From assembly GCF_003050965.1 (NCBI RefSeq), contig NZ_QAOU01000002.1, forward strand, positions 682,001 through 746,000: 64,000 bases of DNA, in the 5' to 3' direction. The notes under the pieces were generated by a model. The model did no database searches, was not told where the DNA came from, and was given only the letters and a program-made list of their open reading frames with translations. The DNA is from Nitrosospira sp. Nsp2. Lineage in GTDB: Bacteria > Pseudomonadota > Gammaproteobacteria > Burkholderiales > Nitrosomonadaceae. A program made the translations under genes and the position numbers. Position 1 is the first letter of the stretch, and each line of letters opens with the position of its first letter. Below, piece by piece: positions 26,821 to 36,573 of this stretch.

Positions 26821-27594
26821 TCAGAGATTCCTTAGCTCACGCCAGCCAAAGCCATCGTTCTGGTCAGCCACCCCGATCCAGTCGATTCCGCAATTCAACG
26901 CGCGGCTCAGCACTGATTGCGCAAGCAGCGGGGTATTGTTTTTCTGGCTCAAATGAGCAGCGACAACGTGTTGAAGGCGGCTGCAATCAAGGCTGGCCAG
27001 CAATTCACCGGAGGCCGTGTTCTCCAGATGACCGAAGCGGCCCCCTACGCGTTGTTTAAGACGGAAATGGTAATCTCCGTTCGCCAGCATAAGTGCGTCA
27101 TGATTGCATTCGAGTACCAACGCATGGCACCCGTTTAAGGTGGCTTCGATATGGGGTGTTGAACGGCCCGTATCAGTTAGCACCCCTAACCGGAAAGCAC
27201 CATCCCCGAATACGAATTGCGCAGGTTCCTGGGCATCATGCGGGACCGGGTACGGTTCGACCTCGATGCTTCCGATCGAGAAACGCTGGTAGTCCTCTAT
27301 AATGTTAACCGCTCCCAGCGAGGCGAATTCCCTTTCCGCACGTCGCAGAGTGCCATACGTCAACCAGATCGGCGTGCCAAACTTGCGAGCAAACCTTGCC
27401 ACCCCGCCTATATGATCGTCGTGTTCGTGCGTAACCACGATCCCGTCTATCATCCTCGGTTCCAGGCCGAGCCGGGCAAGACGAAAAAGAGTTTCCTTCA
27501 AGGTAAAACCGCAATCCAGCAGCAACCTGGTATTGGCTACCTCGACTACAAGACCATTTCCTTGTGAACCGCTACCTAAACAAGCAAAACGCAT
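26821..27594 (-). CDS. MBL-fold metallohydrolase (YycJ/WalJ-like)
   Basis: A 257-residue cytosolic metallo-beta-lactamase-fold hydrolase. It starts MRFACLGSGSQGNGLVVE and carries the two-metal motif THEHDDH at about residues 55-61, with later His/Asp ligands (VPHDA, LTDTGRS, ECNHD). This start and motif set are typical of the YycJ/WalJ group, linked to phosphodiesterase or DNA-metabolism roles in other bacteria; the substrate here is not known. It is monocistronic, converging with the lipoprotein array. GGAGG lies upstream of the ATG. Confidence 0.85.
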   Translation of the reverse strand: MRFACLGSGSQGNGLVVEVANTRLLLDCGFTLKETLFRLARLGLEPRMIDGIVVTHEHDDHIGGVARFARKFGTPIWLTYGTLRRAEREFASLGAVNIIEDYQRFSIGSIEVEPYPVPHDAQEPAQFVFGDGAFRLGVLTDTGRSTPHIEATLNGCHALVLECNHDALMLANGDYHFRLKQRVGGRFGHLENTASGELLASLDCSRLQHVVAAHLSQKNNTPLLAQSVLSRALNCGIDWIGVADQNDGFGWRELRNL

Positions 27595-27766
27595 GCTTCA
27601 GGAGGACAAACAACATTACACGAGTAATATAAAGAAAGGCTGAAGAACATGTGGTTATCGGGCTATCGGTTGAAGGGGGGCTGCTCTTTTCAAATCAACG
27701 ATGTTTTACGAGCTAGCGCTAGTGGCGTGTGAACTGCGGTTGAGCATAGCAGGAAACAAAACTGAC

Positions 27767-27784
27767 TGCTGCGTCAGCGCAGCA
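27767..27784 (-). terminator. Terminator of the GGDEF/EAL gene
   Basis: Stem TGCTGCG / CGCAGCA with a 4-base loop, followed on the minus strand by GTCAGTTTTGTTT, 30 bases past the stop codon. Confidence 0.65.
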
Positions 27785-27814
27785 ATTCACAAGCATTGAG
27801 ACCGTATAAAGCTA

Positions 27815-30052
27815 TTATAAATCGAGAGGCTGCGCCGGGCTTATAAGCCTACCCCCATTCGCGAGCAATTTTGTTATTTCATGTGCTGGAAGGGGTCGGG
27901 CGAAATAGTAACCCTGAATTTCATCGCACCCTCGCTTGCGCAAAAACTCGTACTGTTCAATCGTCTCCACTCCCTCGGCGACCACTCTCACCTTCAAGCT
28001 GTGCGCCATATCGATGACTGCTGTTGTAATCGCAGCGTCTGCAGGACTGGTCGTAATGTCATCGATAAAAGAACGGTCGATCTTCAGCACGTCGATGGGA
28101 AACCGCTTTACATAAGCCAGACTGGAATAGCCGGTCCCAAAGTCGTCGATGGAAATCCGGATGCCGAGCGCTTTTAGCCGTTTGAGAATACGCGCGGTCT
28201 TTTTTGCGTGCGTCATCAACGAGCTCTCTGTCAACTCCAATTCCAGCAAATCCGAATCAATGCTGTTCTCTCGTAGCGCGCGTTCGGTTTGCAGCTCAAA
28301 TTCAAGCAGTTCCGGAGACACGCCATTCTCACGAGTAGCACGGATAACGTCGCGGTTTAACGTGCTTTCCGAGAACTGCCTCCCCGATACATTTACGGAT
28401 ACGGGGATTTCACCCATCCCTAGATGTCGCCACTGGGCAATCTGCTTACATGCACTTTCTATCACCCAGGCTCCCACCTGATTGATCAACCCCGTCTGTT
28501 CAAGCAGGGGTATGAACTCCAGCGGTCCGATACATCCATGCCCGGGGCGCTCCCATCGTATCAGGGCTTCCAGCCCCGTGATCCGTCCATCGGAGAGTTC
28601 GACCTTGGGCTGATAATGTAAAATAAATTCGTTTTGGTCGAGAGCCTTCCGCAGGGCGTTTTCCTGCTCCAGTTTCTCAATGGCCCGCATGTTCATTTCC
28701 GCCGTAAAGAAGCGATACGTGTCCTTCCCCGCTTCTTTTGACCGATACATGGCGGTGTCGCCGTTTTTTACCAATGCGTCTGCATCATGTGAATCTGTTG
28801 GATAAACACTGATCCCGATGCTAGCTGTTACGGTTGCCTGATGCCCCCCCAAGTTGAATGGCTGGCGTAACGTTTCTCTGATCTTGCTGGCAACGACTCC
28901 GGCATCACCGGAGCTATCGGTAGTGACCAAAATGCACCCGAATTCGTCGCCGCCGAGGCGCGCGACCATATCGGTAATACGCAAGCATTCCGATAAACGT
29001 AGACTGAACTGACACAGCAATTCGTCGCCAAGCGCGTGCCCCAGCGTATCATTTATATTCTTGAAGTTATCAATATCGAGAAGAAGCACCGAAACCATGC
29101 GGTGATTCATCTCCGCTTGTTTAATAAGCTTCCGAAGCGACTCGTAGAACAGCGTCCGATTGGGAAGGCTGGTCAGCGCATCATAATGCGCGAGTTGAAA
29201 TAAGCGCTGGTCAGCCTGCTTACGATGGGTGATGTCATCCATGATACCCACCACTTTCTGCACGCCCGTAGAGTCTTTGATCGGGAACGTACGAGAGTGT
29301 ACCCAGCGGATACTGTTATCCGAAAGTACCAGCCGGTAATCATGGTCCACCCCGGCTCGCGATAACTCACGTGTTTCGCACATTACCCGTTGCACATCGT
29401 CGGGATGAACCGCCTCAAGAAATTTTTCCAACTTGTCACCACGCGCCACGCTACGGCCAGTCAATTTCTCCCAGGCAGGATTAACGTAGCGCACGGTTCT
29501 GTCGTGAACATCCCAAATCCAAAAAACTTGCGGAAGGTTACCCGCGAGCTGGTCGAACAATTCTTCAGCTTCGCGCAGCGAAGCGGTTCGCTCGTCGAGC
29601 ATGATTTCAAGATTCGCGACAAATTGCTGCAACTCTTTCTGCAAAAACCGGATCTCTAGTACATCGCGAATATGTGTCAATACCGCGAGTCGATCAAAGG
29701 GCTTGGTAATAAAGCCTTTTGCGCCCGCCTTCAACGCCCGTTCCTTGTGGTCGGATTGGGCGGTTATCACAAGAACCGGAAGATGTTCGCATTGTTCAGA
29801 TGGTTTTGCTTCAGCCTCAATTGTCTTGATGCCTTCCATTACCTGGAACCCATCCATGACGGGCATCATCAAATCGAGCAGGATTAGATCGTACCGCTTC
29901 GCCCTATGTAGGTCGCAGACCTCGAGCGAATTCATTGTAGACTCGACTGAGGTGTAGCCCGCTCTCGATAGCATGCCATGCATCAATTCGACATTATCTT
30001 TCCGATCGTCGACGATCAGAATTCTGGCATTAAAAATATCGGATGAGGTCAT
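27815..30052 (-). CDS. Response regulator with PAS, GGDEF and EAL domains (c-di-GMP turnover)
   Basis: A 745-residue cytosolic signalling protein. REC domain at about 8-150 with phospho-acceptor Asp60 in LILLDLMMP; PAS with PAC segment at about 165-285; GGDEF at about 295-455 with intact GGDEF; EAL at about 470-735 with EAL intact (LEALIRW), VNVSGRQF, ELELTES, IDDFGTGYSS, LKIDRSF and AEGVET. Both cyclase and phosphodiesterase sites therefore look competent. Oddly, a 20-residue segment before ELTES is present in two diverged copies (28223-28342). No kinase gene is adjacent. It is monocistronic. Confidence 0.93.
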   Translation of the reverse strand: MTSSDIFNARILIVDDRKDNVELMHGMLSRAGYTSVESTMNSLEVCDLHRAKRYDLILLDLMMPVMDGFQVMEGIKTIEAEAKPSEQCEHLPVLVITAQSDHKERALKAGAKGFITKPFDRLAVLTHIRDVLEIRFLQKELQQFVANLEIMLDERTASLREAEELFDQLAGNLPQVFWIWDVHDRTVRYVNPAWEKLTGRSVARGDKLEKFLEAVHPDDVQRVMCETRELSRAGVDHDYRLVLSDNSIRWVHSRTFPIKDSTGVQKVVGIMDDITHRKQADQRLFQLAHYDALTSLPNRTLFYESLRKLIKQAEMNHRMVSVLLLDIDNFKNINDTLGHALGDELLCQFSLRLSECLRITDMVARLGGDEFGCILVTTDSSGDAGVVASKIRETLRQPFNLGGHQATVTASIGISVYPTDSHDADALVKNGDTAMYRSKEAGKDTYRFFTAEMNMRAIEKLEQENALRKALDQNEFILHYQPKVELSDGRITGLEALIRWERPGHGCIGPLEFIPLLEQTGLINQVGAWVIESACKQIAQWRHLGMGEIPVSVNVSGRQFSESTLNRDVIRATRENGVSPELLEFELQTERALRENSIDSDLLELELTESSLMTHAKKTARILKRLKALGIRISIDDFGTGYSSLAYVKRFPIDVLKIDRSFIDDITTSPADAAITTAVIDMAHSLKVRVVAEGVETIEQYEFLRKRGCDEIQGYYFARPLPAHEITKLLANGGRLISPAQPLDL

Positions 30053-30634
30053 TGAGTTCTAATTGTTATTTCAAGTCTGGAGCGCTGCGCTGCTCTACCT
30101 GATATAAGGCGTTGATAACGGATAATCGGTACCTGCTATTTAACCTAACTCATCGCCGCATATTGAAGACACCGAGGCTTGGTCAAGCCGAACCAAAATC
30201 CCATCCGTCCAGAGGCTAATCCACAACGTCTCCAGGGCTTACTGGGGAACGCATCATATTCCTGTTCATGAGAAGCAGCAATACGCGTGCTGATCATCAG
30301 CTGGCAACACCTGCTGAAAAGAGATTATCTTCATGTGCGAGCTTGGCTTGTTGAAGGAAAGCAGAAAGCGTGCCATGTCTCCATTTAGCACAGTTTCAGA
30401 CAATTTCTGCCTATATTGATGGCTTTCGTCAGAACAGGGGATATCTATTGTAAAATTTATCGATAAATAGCCGAGGCGTGAATCCTGCGCGTCGCACCCC
30501 AAATGAACCTTGCCAGCAACCAGCCGAAAACGAGATGAAATGCCTGAAAGAGGCTATTGCCTAACTGAGTATGAGGCAATACTTGGGCTAAATTGTACGA
30601 TATCTGTCCGATACCAAAAAATTACGGCTGAGCA
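30053..30634. other. Intergenic region, 582 bp, with one perfect dyad
   Basis: No convincing gene; a 78-codon minus frame (30266-30502) has no ribosome site or recognisable content. TATTGCCT / AGGCAATA (30555-30562, 30574-30581; 11-base loop) lies 53 bases before the membrane protein start and may be an operator or leader hairpin. Confidence 0.4.
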
Positions 30635-31036
30635 ATGCTAGACCACTTGAGAGAATTCCTCGCGCACTGGGGCGTCACCGCCCTTGCATTATGGCTTACA
30701 AGTTTCATTTTTCACGGCATCTCATTCAACAGCAAAAAATCGCTACTGATATCAGCATTACTATTGGGTTTGATTAATGCTGTGATCCGGCCCGTGGTCA
30801 TTATTCTGACGATCCCGCTCACGCTGATTACCTTTGGGCTCTTCTTGCTGGTGATCAATGCAGTCATGATGCTCCTTGTATCGGCGCTGGTTCCCGGCTT
30901 CAAGATTTCGGGGTTCTGGACCGCTTTTTTTGCCAGTATCGTCGTTACATTGATCAGCATAATTGTCAGTATGCTCATATTTGGCCCAGATGACAGCATG
31001 CTAAACATGCCTGCACAACGAGGCGTGATGATCTGA
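30635..31036 (+). CDS. Small integral membrane protein, phage-holin-4-like (YvlD) family
   Basis: A 133-residue protein with four hydrophobic segments filling almost its whole length (about 12-30, 35-55, 58-80, 85-115). The family signature GLINAVIRPVVIILTIPLTLITFGL, read here in shorter pieces such as NAVIRPVV and LPLTLIT-like IPLTLIT, matches the YvlD/holin-4-superfamily proteins. The holin name comes from distant similarity; these chromosomal proteins are not linked to phage lysis and their function is unknown. It converges with bioD, 48 bp away. Confidence 0.8.
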   Translation: MLDHLREFLAHWGVTALALWLTSFIFHGISFNSKKSLLISALLLGLINAVIRPVVIILTIPLTLITFGLFLLVINAVMMLLVSALVPGFKISGFWTAFFASIVVTLISIIVSMLIFGPDDSMLNMPAQRGVMI

Positions 31037-31084
31037 TGGCTCCCTGACGTTGGCAGGCATCCGCCCCGGCTATATCGATAACGT

Positions 31085-31762
31085 CTAAACGCAATCCTGT
31101 ACCATCGCCGGAACATTCAGCAAGCCCGCCAATTTTTTGGCGTCAGCAGCTGAGTCGAACGGCAGTACGGCCAGCAGCGGGCAATCCAGGCGCTCTTCCA
31201 ACGCAAACACATTTTCATCGAACGCAGCCATATGTGGATCAATACAGTTCGCCACCCATCCGGCCAGCGCCAGTCCGGTAGCGCCCACAGCCTGGGCCGT
31301 CAACAGGGCGTGGTTAAGGCAACCCAGTTGCACCCCTACCACCAGGACCACCGGCAGGTCCAGTGCCCGAGCCATGTCACCGCTGTTTTGATGGTCGTTG
31401 AGGGGTACTAGAAAACCGCCGACCCCCTCCACGATCACGACGTCCGCTATTTTTTTCAATTCGAGCCATGCTTCACGAATGGTGTCAACATTGATTTCAA
31501 TGCCTGCCCGCTGTGCTGCTATATGAGGCGCGATCGGTGGGATCAGCGTGTAAGGATTTATCAGCTCGCGCCGAGCGGTTACGCTGCTCGCCGCGACTAG
31601 CAAGTCTACGTCCGTACATCGCCCCTCTTCGCAACCCGATGCCACCGGCTTCATGCCCACCGCAGTCTCGCCGTTCCGCCTGAAAGCGTGCAATAGGGCA
31701 CAGCTGACCAGGGTTTTGCCCACACCTGTGCTGGTGCCGGTCACAAAATAACCTCTCGTCAT
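31085..31762 (-). CDS. bioD: Dethiobiotin synthase
   Basis: A 225-residue cytosolic enzyme that closes the ureido ring of dethiobiotin from 7,8-diaminopelargonate, CO2 and ATP. The P-loop GTSTGVGKT is at residues 8-16, KPVASG near 40 and VEGVGGFLVPL near 115. It is the last gene of bioB-bioF-bioH-bioC-bioD, 19 bp after bioC. The diaminopelargonate aminotransferase BioA is not in the window. Confidence 0.95.
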   Translation of the reverse strand: MTRGYFVTGTSTGVGKTLVSCALLHAFRRNGETAVGMKPVASGCEEGRCTDVDLLVAASSVTARRELINPYTLIPPIAPHIAAQRAGIEINVDTIREAWLELKKIADVVIVEGVGGFLVPLNDHQNSGDMARALDLPVVLVVGVQLGCLNHALLTAQAVGATGLALAGWVANCIDPHMAAFDENVFALEERLDCPLLAVLPFDSAADAKKLAGLLNVPAMVQDCV

Positions 31763-31781
31763 GAAATACGCGAATCCGTTT

Positions 31782-32657
31782 TCATGTCAGGCCCAGCTGT
31801 CGCCTGGTTTCGGGGGTTAGAACCGATTTGCGCGACTCCGGCTTCCAGGCGTGACCGTAAACCACTTCAAAAGTCGCCGGTAACTTCCCCTCGGTCCGCA
31901 GGGTTTCATAAAGACTTAACGCTGCTTGCCATGCGGTTTTTCCGGTGAGCCCACGCCTTCTCCCCTCGGTTGCATTATGCGCGCCGATGGCTTTGAGATC
32001 CCGCATCACGCTGATCGGGTCGTCATACGTAAGCGTGATATATTCCATGTCCATAACAGGTGTAGCGAACCCGCAATGCACCAGTATGTCGCCAACATCA
32101 TGCATGTCAATAAACCGATTGACGTGGCTATAACCATCTATTTTTCCAAACGCTTGGCGCAACTCTTTCAAGGTATCCGGTCCAAAAGTACTGAACATGA
32201 ACAAACCGCCGGTTTGCAGCACCCGGTGCACCTCAGAAAATGTTTGCTTGAGATCATTGCACCACTGCAACGTCAGGTTGGACCAGACCAGACCTGCGCA
32301 CGAATCTTTCACCGGCATCTGCTCGATATCGCCAGCCACGTAACCTGTCTGAGTTTTTCTGGCGAATACGTGCTGCCACCAAGAAACCGGTGGACGGGCC
32401 TGCACATGCATTGCGGAGGCAATGTCTATTGCCAGCATCCGGGCGGCTGGGTAGCGCATCACCAACTTGCGGGTACCGTAGCCGGTGCCGCTGCCGGCAT
32501 CCAAAATAACGTCCGGCGTGAATTTGATGTACTCCAGACGCGATAGCATCCGCTCGCAGACCTCGCGTTGCAGGATTGCCGCGTAGTCATAGCCGGCTGC
32601 TGCCCGTTCAAAGGCAGCCCGCACCCGGCGCTTATCGATGGTGTGCCCGTCATTCAT
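31782..32657 (-). CDS. bioC: Malonyl-[ACP] O-methyltransferase
   Basis: A 291-residue SAM-dependent methyltransferase that caps malonyl-ACP so that fatty acid synthesis can build the pimeloyl chain. SAM motif I LDAGSGTGYGTRKL lies near residue 50; the N-terminal DKRRVRAAFERAAAGYD matches BioC. Its ATG overlaps the bioH stop (ATGA), implying translational coupling. Confidence 0.93.
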   Translation of the reverse strand: MNDGHTIDKRRVRAAFERAAAGYDYAAILQREVCERMLSRLEYIKFTPDVILDAGSGTGYGTRKLVMRYPAARMLAIDIASAMHVQARPPVSWWQHVFARKTQTGYVAGDIEQMPVKDSCAGLVWSNLTLQWCNDLKQTFSEVHRVLQTGGLFMFSTFGPDTLKELRQAFGKIDGYSHVNRFIDMHDVGDILVHCGFATPVMDMEYITLTYDDPISVMRDLKAIGAHNATEGRRRGLTGKTAWQAALSLYETLRTEGKLPATFEVVYGHAWKPESRKSVLTPETRRQLGLT

Positions 32658-33439
32658 CTGGTTACAGAACCTTTCAGCCTAAGCATGTGTTCTACAAATT
32701 GATCAGGATAAGATAAGAACGGAGCATGCCCGCAACCATTCAGGATAATCAGTTCTGAACGTGGCAGGTGCTCGTTCATCCATTTCGCCGCGCCGGGGTG
32801 GGTAATGACATCTTTCTCGCCATGTATAAGCAGCACTGGCTGGGCAATAGACTTTATAGCGCCACGCATGTCGCTCAATAACAGATGGCGCAGCCCTACC
32901 TCTAATGCAACCTCATCCGGTTTTCCACGTTCAAATAAACTCTTGCGCAGTCGCGCCAAGACTGCCGTAGTATCGTCTCCCCCGCTGATCTGCAACGTAA
33001 GGAACCTGTTCAAGGTACCCTTGTAGTCACGTTTCAGATTGACCGCGAACAATTGCAGCGTCCCCGCTTCCATTCCCCATTGCCAATCATCACGCTTGGC
33101 AAAACACGGGGTCGTGGAAATGAGGGCAAGTTTTTTAACACGCGCCTGTTCGCGCTTTGCCAGCTCGATTGCGATCTGACCGCCCAGCGACCAGCCGCAA
33201 AGAATACAGTCTTCCGGCAGGATCTCCGCTATAGACTGAATGGTGTATTCCAGCATCCCCTGCCCGGGTCCCGTTCCATGCGGAGAACTGAATCCATGTC
33301 CCGGCAGATCCACCAGATGCAAGCGGAAATGCTGTGCCAGCCGCTCGCGCACGTCTCGCCATATGCCGCTATGCATGGCCCAACCATGCAGCAATACAAG
33401 ATCACGGCCCACTCCACCAGATTCGACGTAAAGACTCAT
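32654..33439 (-). CDS. bioH: Pimeloyl-[ACP] methyl ester esterase
   Basis: A 261-residue alpha/beta hydrolase that removes the methyl group from pimeloyl-ACP methyl ester to end chain building. Nucleophile motif GWSLGG near residue 82, oxyanion stretch LLHGWAMHSGIW near 15-26, and catalytic His in GCGHAPFLS near 236. It lies 15 bp after bioF and overlaps bioC by four bases. Confidence 0.94.
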   Translation of the reverse strand: MSLYVESGGVGRDLVLLHGWAMHSGIWRDVRERLAQHFRLHLVDLPGHGFSSPHGTGPGQGMLEYTIQSIAEILPEDCILCGWSLGGQIAIELAKREQARVKKLALISTTPCFAKRDDWQWGMEAGTLQLFAVNLKRDYKGTLNRFLTLQISGGDDTTAVLARLRKSLFERGKPDEVALEVGLRHLLLSDMRGAIKSIAQPVLLIHGEKDVITHPGAAKWMNEHLPRSELIILNGCGHAPFLSYPDQFVEHMLRLKGSVTR

Positions 33440-33454
33440 TTGTAAACAGGCTGT

Positions 33455-34630
33455 TTAAAAGACGCCATCCAGCTCTCGCAGCGCCCCTCCAAGCCGAGCG
33501 ACATCTTCCATATCATGTGCAAAGAATAGCGAGATTCGGAGCCGCGACGCGCCTCGCGGTACTGTGGGCGGGCGAATAGCCGGGACCAGAATGCCTCTCT
33601 CGCGCAACGCCTCGCTGAGCTGCATAGCTTTATCGTTATCCCCGATGATCAACGGCTGGATCGGCGTATCCGACGGCAGGAGCTTCCAGCGTAACGGTCG
33701 TAATTCCTGTTTAAGCGCGATGATGAGTTGAGCGAGTTTTTTTCGCCGCCATTCTTCAGATTCGATCAACTCCAGGCTTTTCAGCAGCGCACATGAAAGG
33801 AGCGGCGGAGTCGCAGTCGTGTAGACGTAGCTACGCGCGTGCTGAATCAGCGTTTCGATAACCTCCGCTTGGGCGGCGACGAAAGCACCAAAGACGCCTG
33901 CGGCCTTGCCGAGAGTAGCCATATAAATGATGCGGGGGGACCGTATGTCAAAATAAGCCAGCGTCCCTTTTCCCCCTGCGCCCAGCACACCGAAACCGTG
34001 GGCGTCGTCCAGCATCAACCAGGCCTTATATTTTTCGCACAATACGAGCAGACTCGGCACGGGGGCGATATCGCCATCCATACTGAACACTGCATCAGTA
34101 ATGACCAGTTTGCGTTTGGCGCGTGAAGCAGCCAACTGCCGTTCCAGGGTGGCCAGATCAAGGTGCGGATAGCGCTTGAACGTCGCGCGCGAAACGAGTG
34201 CCGCATCATTGAGCGAAGCATGATTAAGCTTATCGGCAAATATTGCAGCATTACGCCCTGCAAGTGCCATTACCACCCCCGCATTGGCCATGTATCCGGT
34301 GGAGAACAGCAGCGCCCGGGGATACCCCGTAAAGCGTGCCAGTGCTTTCTCCAGCTCATGATGTGCTTTTGAGTGGCCGCTGATGAGATGCGATGCCCCT
34401 GCCCCGACTCCATATCGCGTGGCGCCCTCGCAAGCCGCTGCTATTAACCCTGGATGATGCGCAAGGCCGAGATAATCGTTGCTGCAAAACGCGAGATATT
34501 CTCGTCCGGCAATGGAGACCTGTGCGCCCCTGGAACTGTCCAGCATGAGACGGTGGCGATACAGGTTTCCCGCTTCCTGGTCGCGCAAATGTCCGCGCAA
34601 TGTACCAAGATCGCTGGAATCGCTGAGCAT
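33455..34630 (-). CDS. bioF: 8-amino-7-oxononanoate synthase
   Basis: A PLP enzyme condensing pimeloyl thioester with alanine. I chose the ATG at 34630 (391 residues); the frame also has a TTG start seven codons earlier (34651), and neither has a strong ribosome site. SNDYLGLAHHP, the FSMDGD segment near residue 200 and the PLP lysine in TLGKAAGVFGA are present. It follows bioB by about 35-55 bp and belongs to the same operon. Confidence 0.93.
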   Translation of the reverse strand: MLSDSSDLGTLRGHLRDQEAGNLYRHRLMLDSSRGAQVSIAGREYLAFCSNDYLGLAHHPGLIAAACEGATRYGVGAGASHLISGHSKAHHELEKALARFTGYPRALLFSTGYMANAGVVMALAGRNAAIFADKLNHASLNDAALVSRATFKRYPHLDLATLERQLAASRAKRKLVITDAVFSMDGDIAPVPSLLVLCEKYKAWLMLDDAHGFGVLGAGGKGTLAYFDIRSPRIIYMATLGKAAGVFGAFVAAQAEVIETLIQHARSYVYTTATPPLLSCALLKSLELIESEEWRRKKLAQLIIALKQELRPLRWKLLPSDTPIQPLIIGDNDKAMQLSEALRERGILVPAIRPPTVPRGASRLRISLFFAHDMEDVARLGGALRELDGVF

Positions 34631-34684
34631 ACCGGGGGATGGATCAATCAACGGCAGGGTCGGGGGACTGTCCGAAAGGCTGGC

Positions 34685-35701
34685 CTAGAGCGAATGGAGA
34701 CCCAATCTGTCGAACAGCATCTTATCCCGTTCAGTTTCGGGGTTATCCGTGGTAAGCAATTTCTCTCCATAAAAGATGGAATTGGCGCCGGCCAGGAAAC
34801 AGAGGGCTTGTATCGCATCCGACATTTCCTGTCTGCCTGCTGAGAGTCTTACCATGGCCTTGGGCATGGTGATACGCGCCGCAGCGATGGTGCGCACAAA
34901 TTCCAGCGGATCGAGCGCCGCGGTGCCGTGAAGCGGCGTCCCCTCAACCTGCACGAGGTAATTGATGGGGATGGATTCAGGATAGGGATCGAGGTTGGCC
35001 AGTTGAGCGATCAGGCCCGCGCGCGCTTGACGCGATTCCCCCATGCCGACGATACCGCCACAGCATACGTTAATACCCGCATTGCGGACTTTTTCCAACG
35101 TATCCAATCTGTCCTGGTACTCGCGAGTGGTTATAATCTCACCATAAAACTCCGGTGCCGTGTCCAGGTTGTGGTTGTAATAATCGAGTCCGGCTTGACG
35201 AAGTTGCTCCGCCTGCCCCGGTTTCAACATACCCAATGTGGCGCAGGTTTCGAGCCCAAGCGCTTTTACGCCCCCAACCATTTGCGTCATTTTTTCGATG
35301 TCGCGCTGCTTGGGCCCCCGCCACGCCGCGCCCATGCAAAAGCGTGACGCTCCCCGTGCCTTCGCTTCAGCCGCCGCGGACAGCACCTCATCGAGCGTCA
35401 GCATTTCCTGGTTCTCTATACCCGTGTGATAGCGGGCTGCCTGCGGGCAATATCCGCAGTCTTCGGAGCAGCCGCCGGTCTTGACGGAAATGAGGGTAGA
35501 CAGCTGTACCCCATTCGGGTCGTGATATTGGCGGTGAATCAACTGCGCGCGATGGATCAAATCGCTGAACGGCAGATCGAGCAGCGCTTCTATTCGGCGA
35601 ACATCCCAGCGCGACGATTCGGCCGCGGGGCTGAGCTTTTCAACTGCCGTGTATGGGCGCTCTTCCGCGCCAACCGCCAGGTCGGGAATAAATTGATTCA
35701 T
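34685..35701 (-). CDS. bioB: Biotin synthase
   Basis: A 338-residue radical-SAM enzyme inserting sulfur into dethiobiotin. The SAM cluster motif CSEDCGYC (C-x3-C-x2-C) is near residue 78 and the [2Fe-2S] ligands lie in the following barrel ([27 protein letters not shown]). First gene of the biotin operon, divergent from comF across about 150 bp that must hold both promoters; I see no BirA-type operator there. Confidence 0.96.
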   Translation of the reverse strand: MNQFIPDLAVGAEERPYTAVEKLSPAAESSRWDVRRIEALLDLPFSDLIHRAQLIHRQYHDPNGVQLSTLISVKTGGCSEDCGYCPQAARYHTGIENQEMLTLDEVLSAAAEAKARGASRFCMGAAWRGPKQRDIEKMTQMVGGVKALGLETCATLGMLKPGQAEQLRQAGLDYYNHNLDTAPEFYGEIITTREYQDRLDTLEKVRNAGINVCCGGIVGMGESRQARAGLIAQLANLDPYPESIPINYLVQVEGTPLHGTAALDPLEFVRTIAAARITMPKAMVRLSAGRQEMSDAIQALCFLAGANSIFYGEKLLTTDNPETERDKMLFDRLGLHSL

Positions 35702-35848
35702 GTCTAATTTATGTCGTCTGATTTAATTACGGGGGACTGTTCCGCTGCGCTACAATGCCAAGAAAGTGGAATGTTACCGACGTTCCACCGCTGACAGAGC
35801 AGTGCGTCATCATCGGGTATTGTGCCGAAGTTGTCAATTTCTTGCCAG

Positions 35849-36568
35849 ATGAAATTAAACAACCGATTAAATATTATGCATGTGCTGTTCGCCAAACGAT
35901 GCCTGCTCTGCGGTTCCGTCAGCGAACGCGACCTTTGTCCACCGTGCCACGACAGCCTGCCTCATCTTTCGTCTCATCATTGCATGGTGTGCGCGCTACC
36001 TCTTGCAACGGCCAGCGTCTGCGGCGCGTGCCTCGCCAACCCGCCTGCGTTCGAGCGCAGCATCGCTGCTGCAAGCTATGCATTTCCAATCGATGCGCTT
36101 CTTCACTCACTCAAGTACGAGGCTAAGCTTGCGCTGGCGCCCGTGCTCGCCGATTTACTGACTGTTCGGATCAGCCCCGCTGATTTACCCGATTTCATCC
36201 TGGCCATGCCGCTGCACCCGGCGAAATTGCGCGAACGCGGTTTTCATCAGGCGCTTGAGATCGCCCGCGGGGTCTCGAAAACGACCGGCGTAGAATTGCT
36301 TCCTCTGGCGTGTCGCCGCGTTAGAGATACCCGATCCCAAACGGGACTGCCGTGGAAGGAACGCGAAAAAAATATCCGCGGGGCATTTACTTGCGAAGCC
36401 GATCTGTCCGGCAGGCGAATCGCCATAGTCGATGACGTGATGACCACGGGCGCAACCCTGAATGAACTGGCGAAAGTGCTGCGAGAACGCGGAGCATGCA
36501 ACGTAAGCGCATGGGTCGTTGCCAGAACATTGCCCGATCGACTTGCCCAAGCCCATTCTGAAAGTTAA
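35849..36568 (+). CDS. comF: ComF-family phosphoribosyltransferase-like protein
   Basis: About 239 residues. N-terminal zinc-ribbon Cys pairs (CLLC, CPPC, CMVC, CGAC) precede a phosphoribosyltransferase domain with PRPP-loop VDDVMTTGATLNE near the C-terminus. ComF proteins are linked to DNA uptake, but many hosts are not known to be competent. Start chosen at the ATG 35849; a GTG at 35822 and an ATG at 35876 are also possible and no ribosome site decides. trmL follows five bases after the stop. Confidence 0.87.
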   Translation: MKLNNRLNIMHVLFAKRCLLCGSVSERDLCPPCHDSLPHLSSHHCMVCALPLATASVCGACLANPPAFERSIAAASYAFPIDALLHSLKYEAKLALAPVLADLLTVRISPADLPDFILAMPLHPAKLRERGFHQALEIARGVSKTTGVELLPLACRRVRDTRSQTGLPWKEREKNIRGAFTCEADLSGRRIAIVDDVMTTGATLNELAKVLRERGACNVSAWVVARTLPDRLAQAHSES

Positions 36569-36573
36569 GTACG

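Noticed and set aside
30266-30502. 78-codon minus-strand frame in the gap before the small membrane protein
   Set aside because: No ribosome site, no signal or motif, and composition like non-coding DNA.
30635-31036. Reading the holin-like gene as a prophage remnant
   Set aside because: No other phage gene is near; this family is common as an ordinary chromosomal membrane protein.
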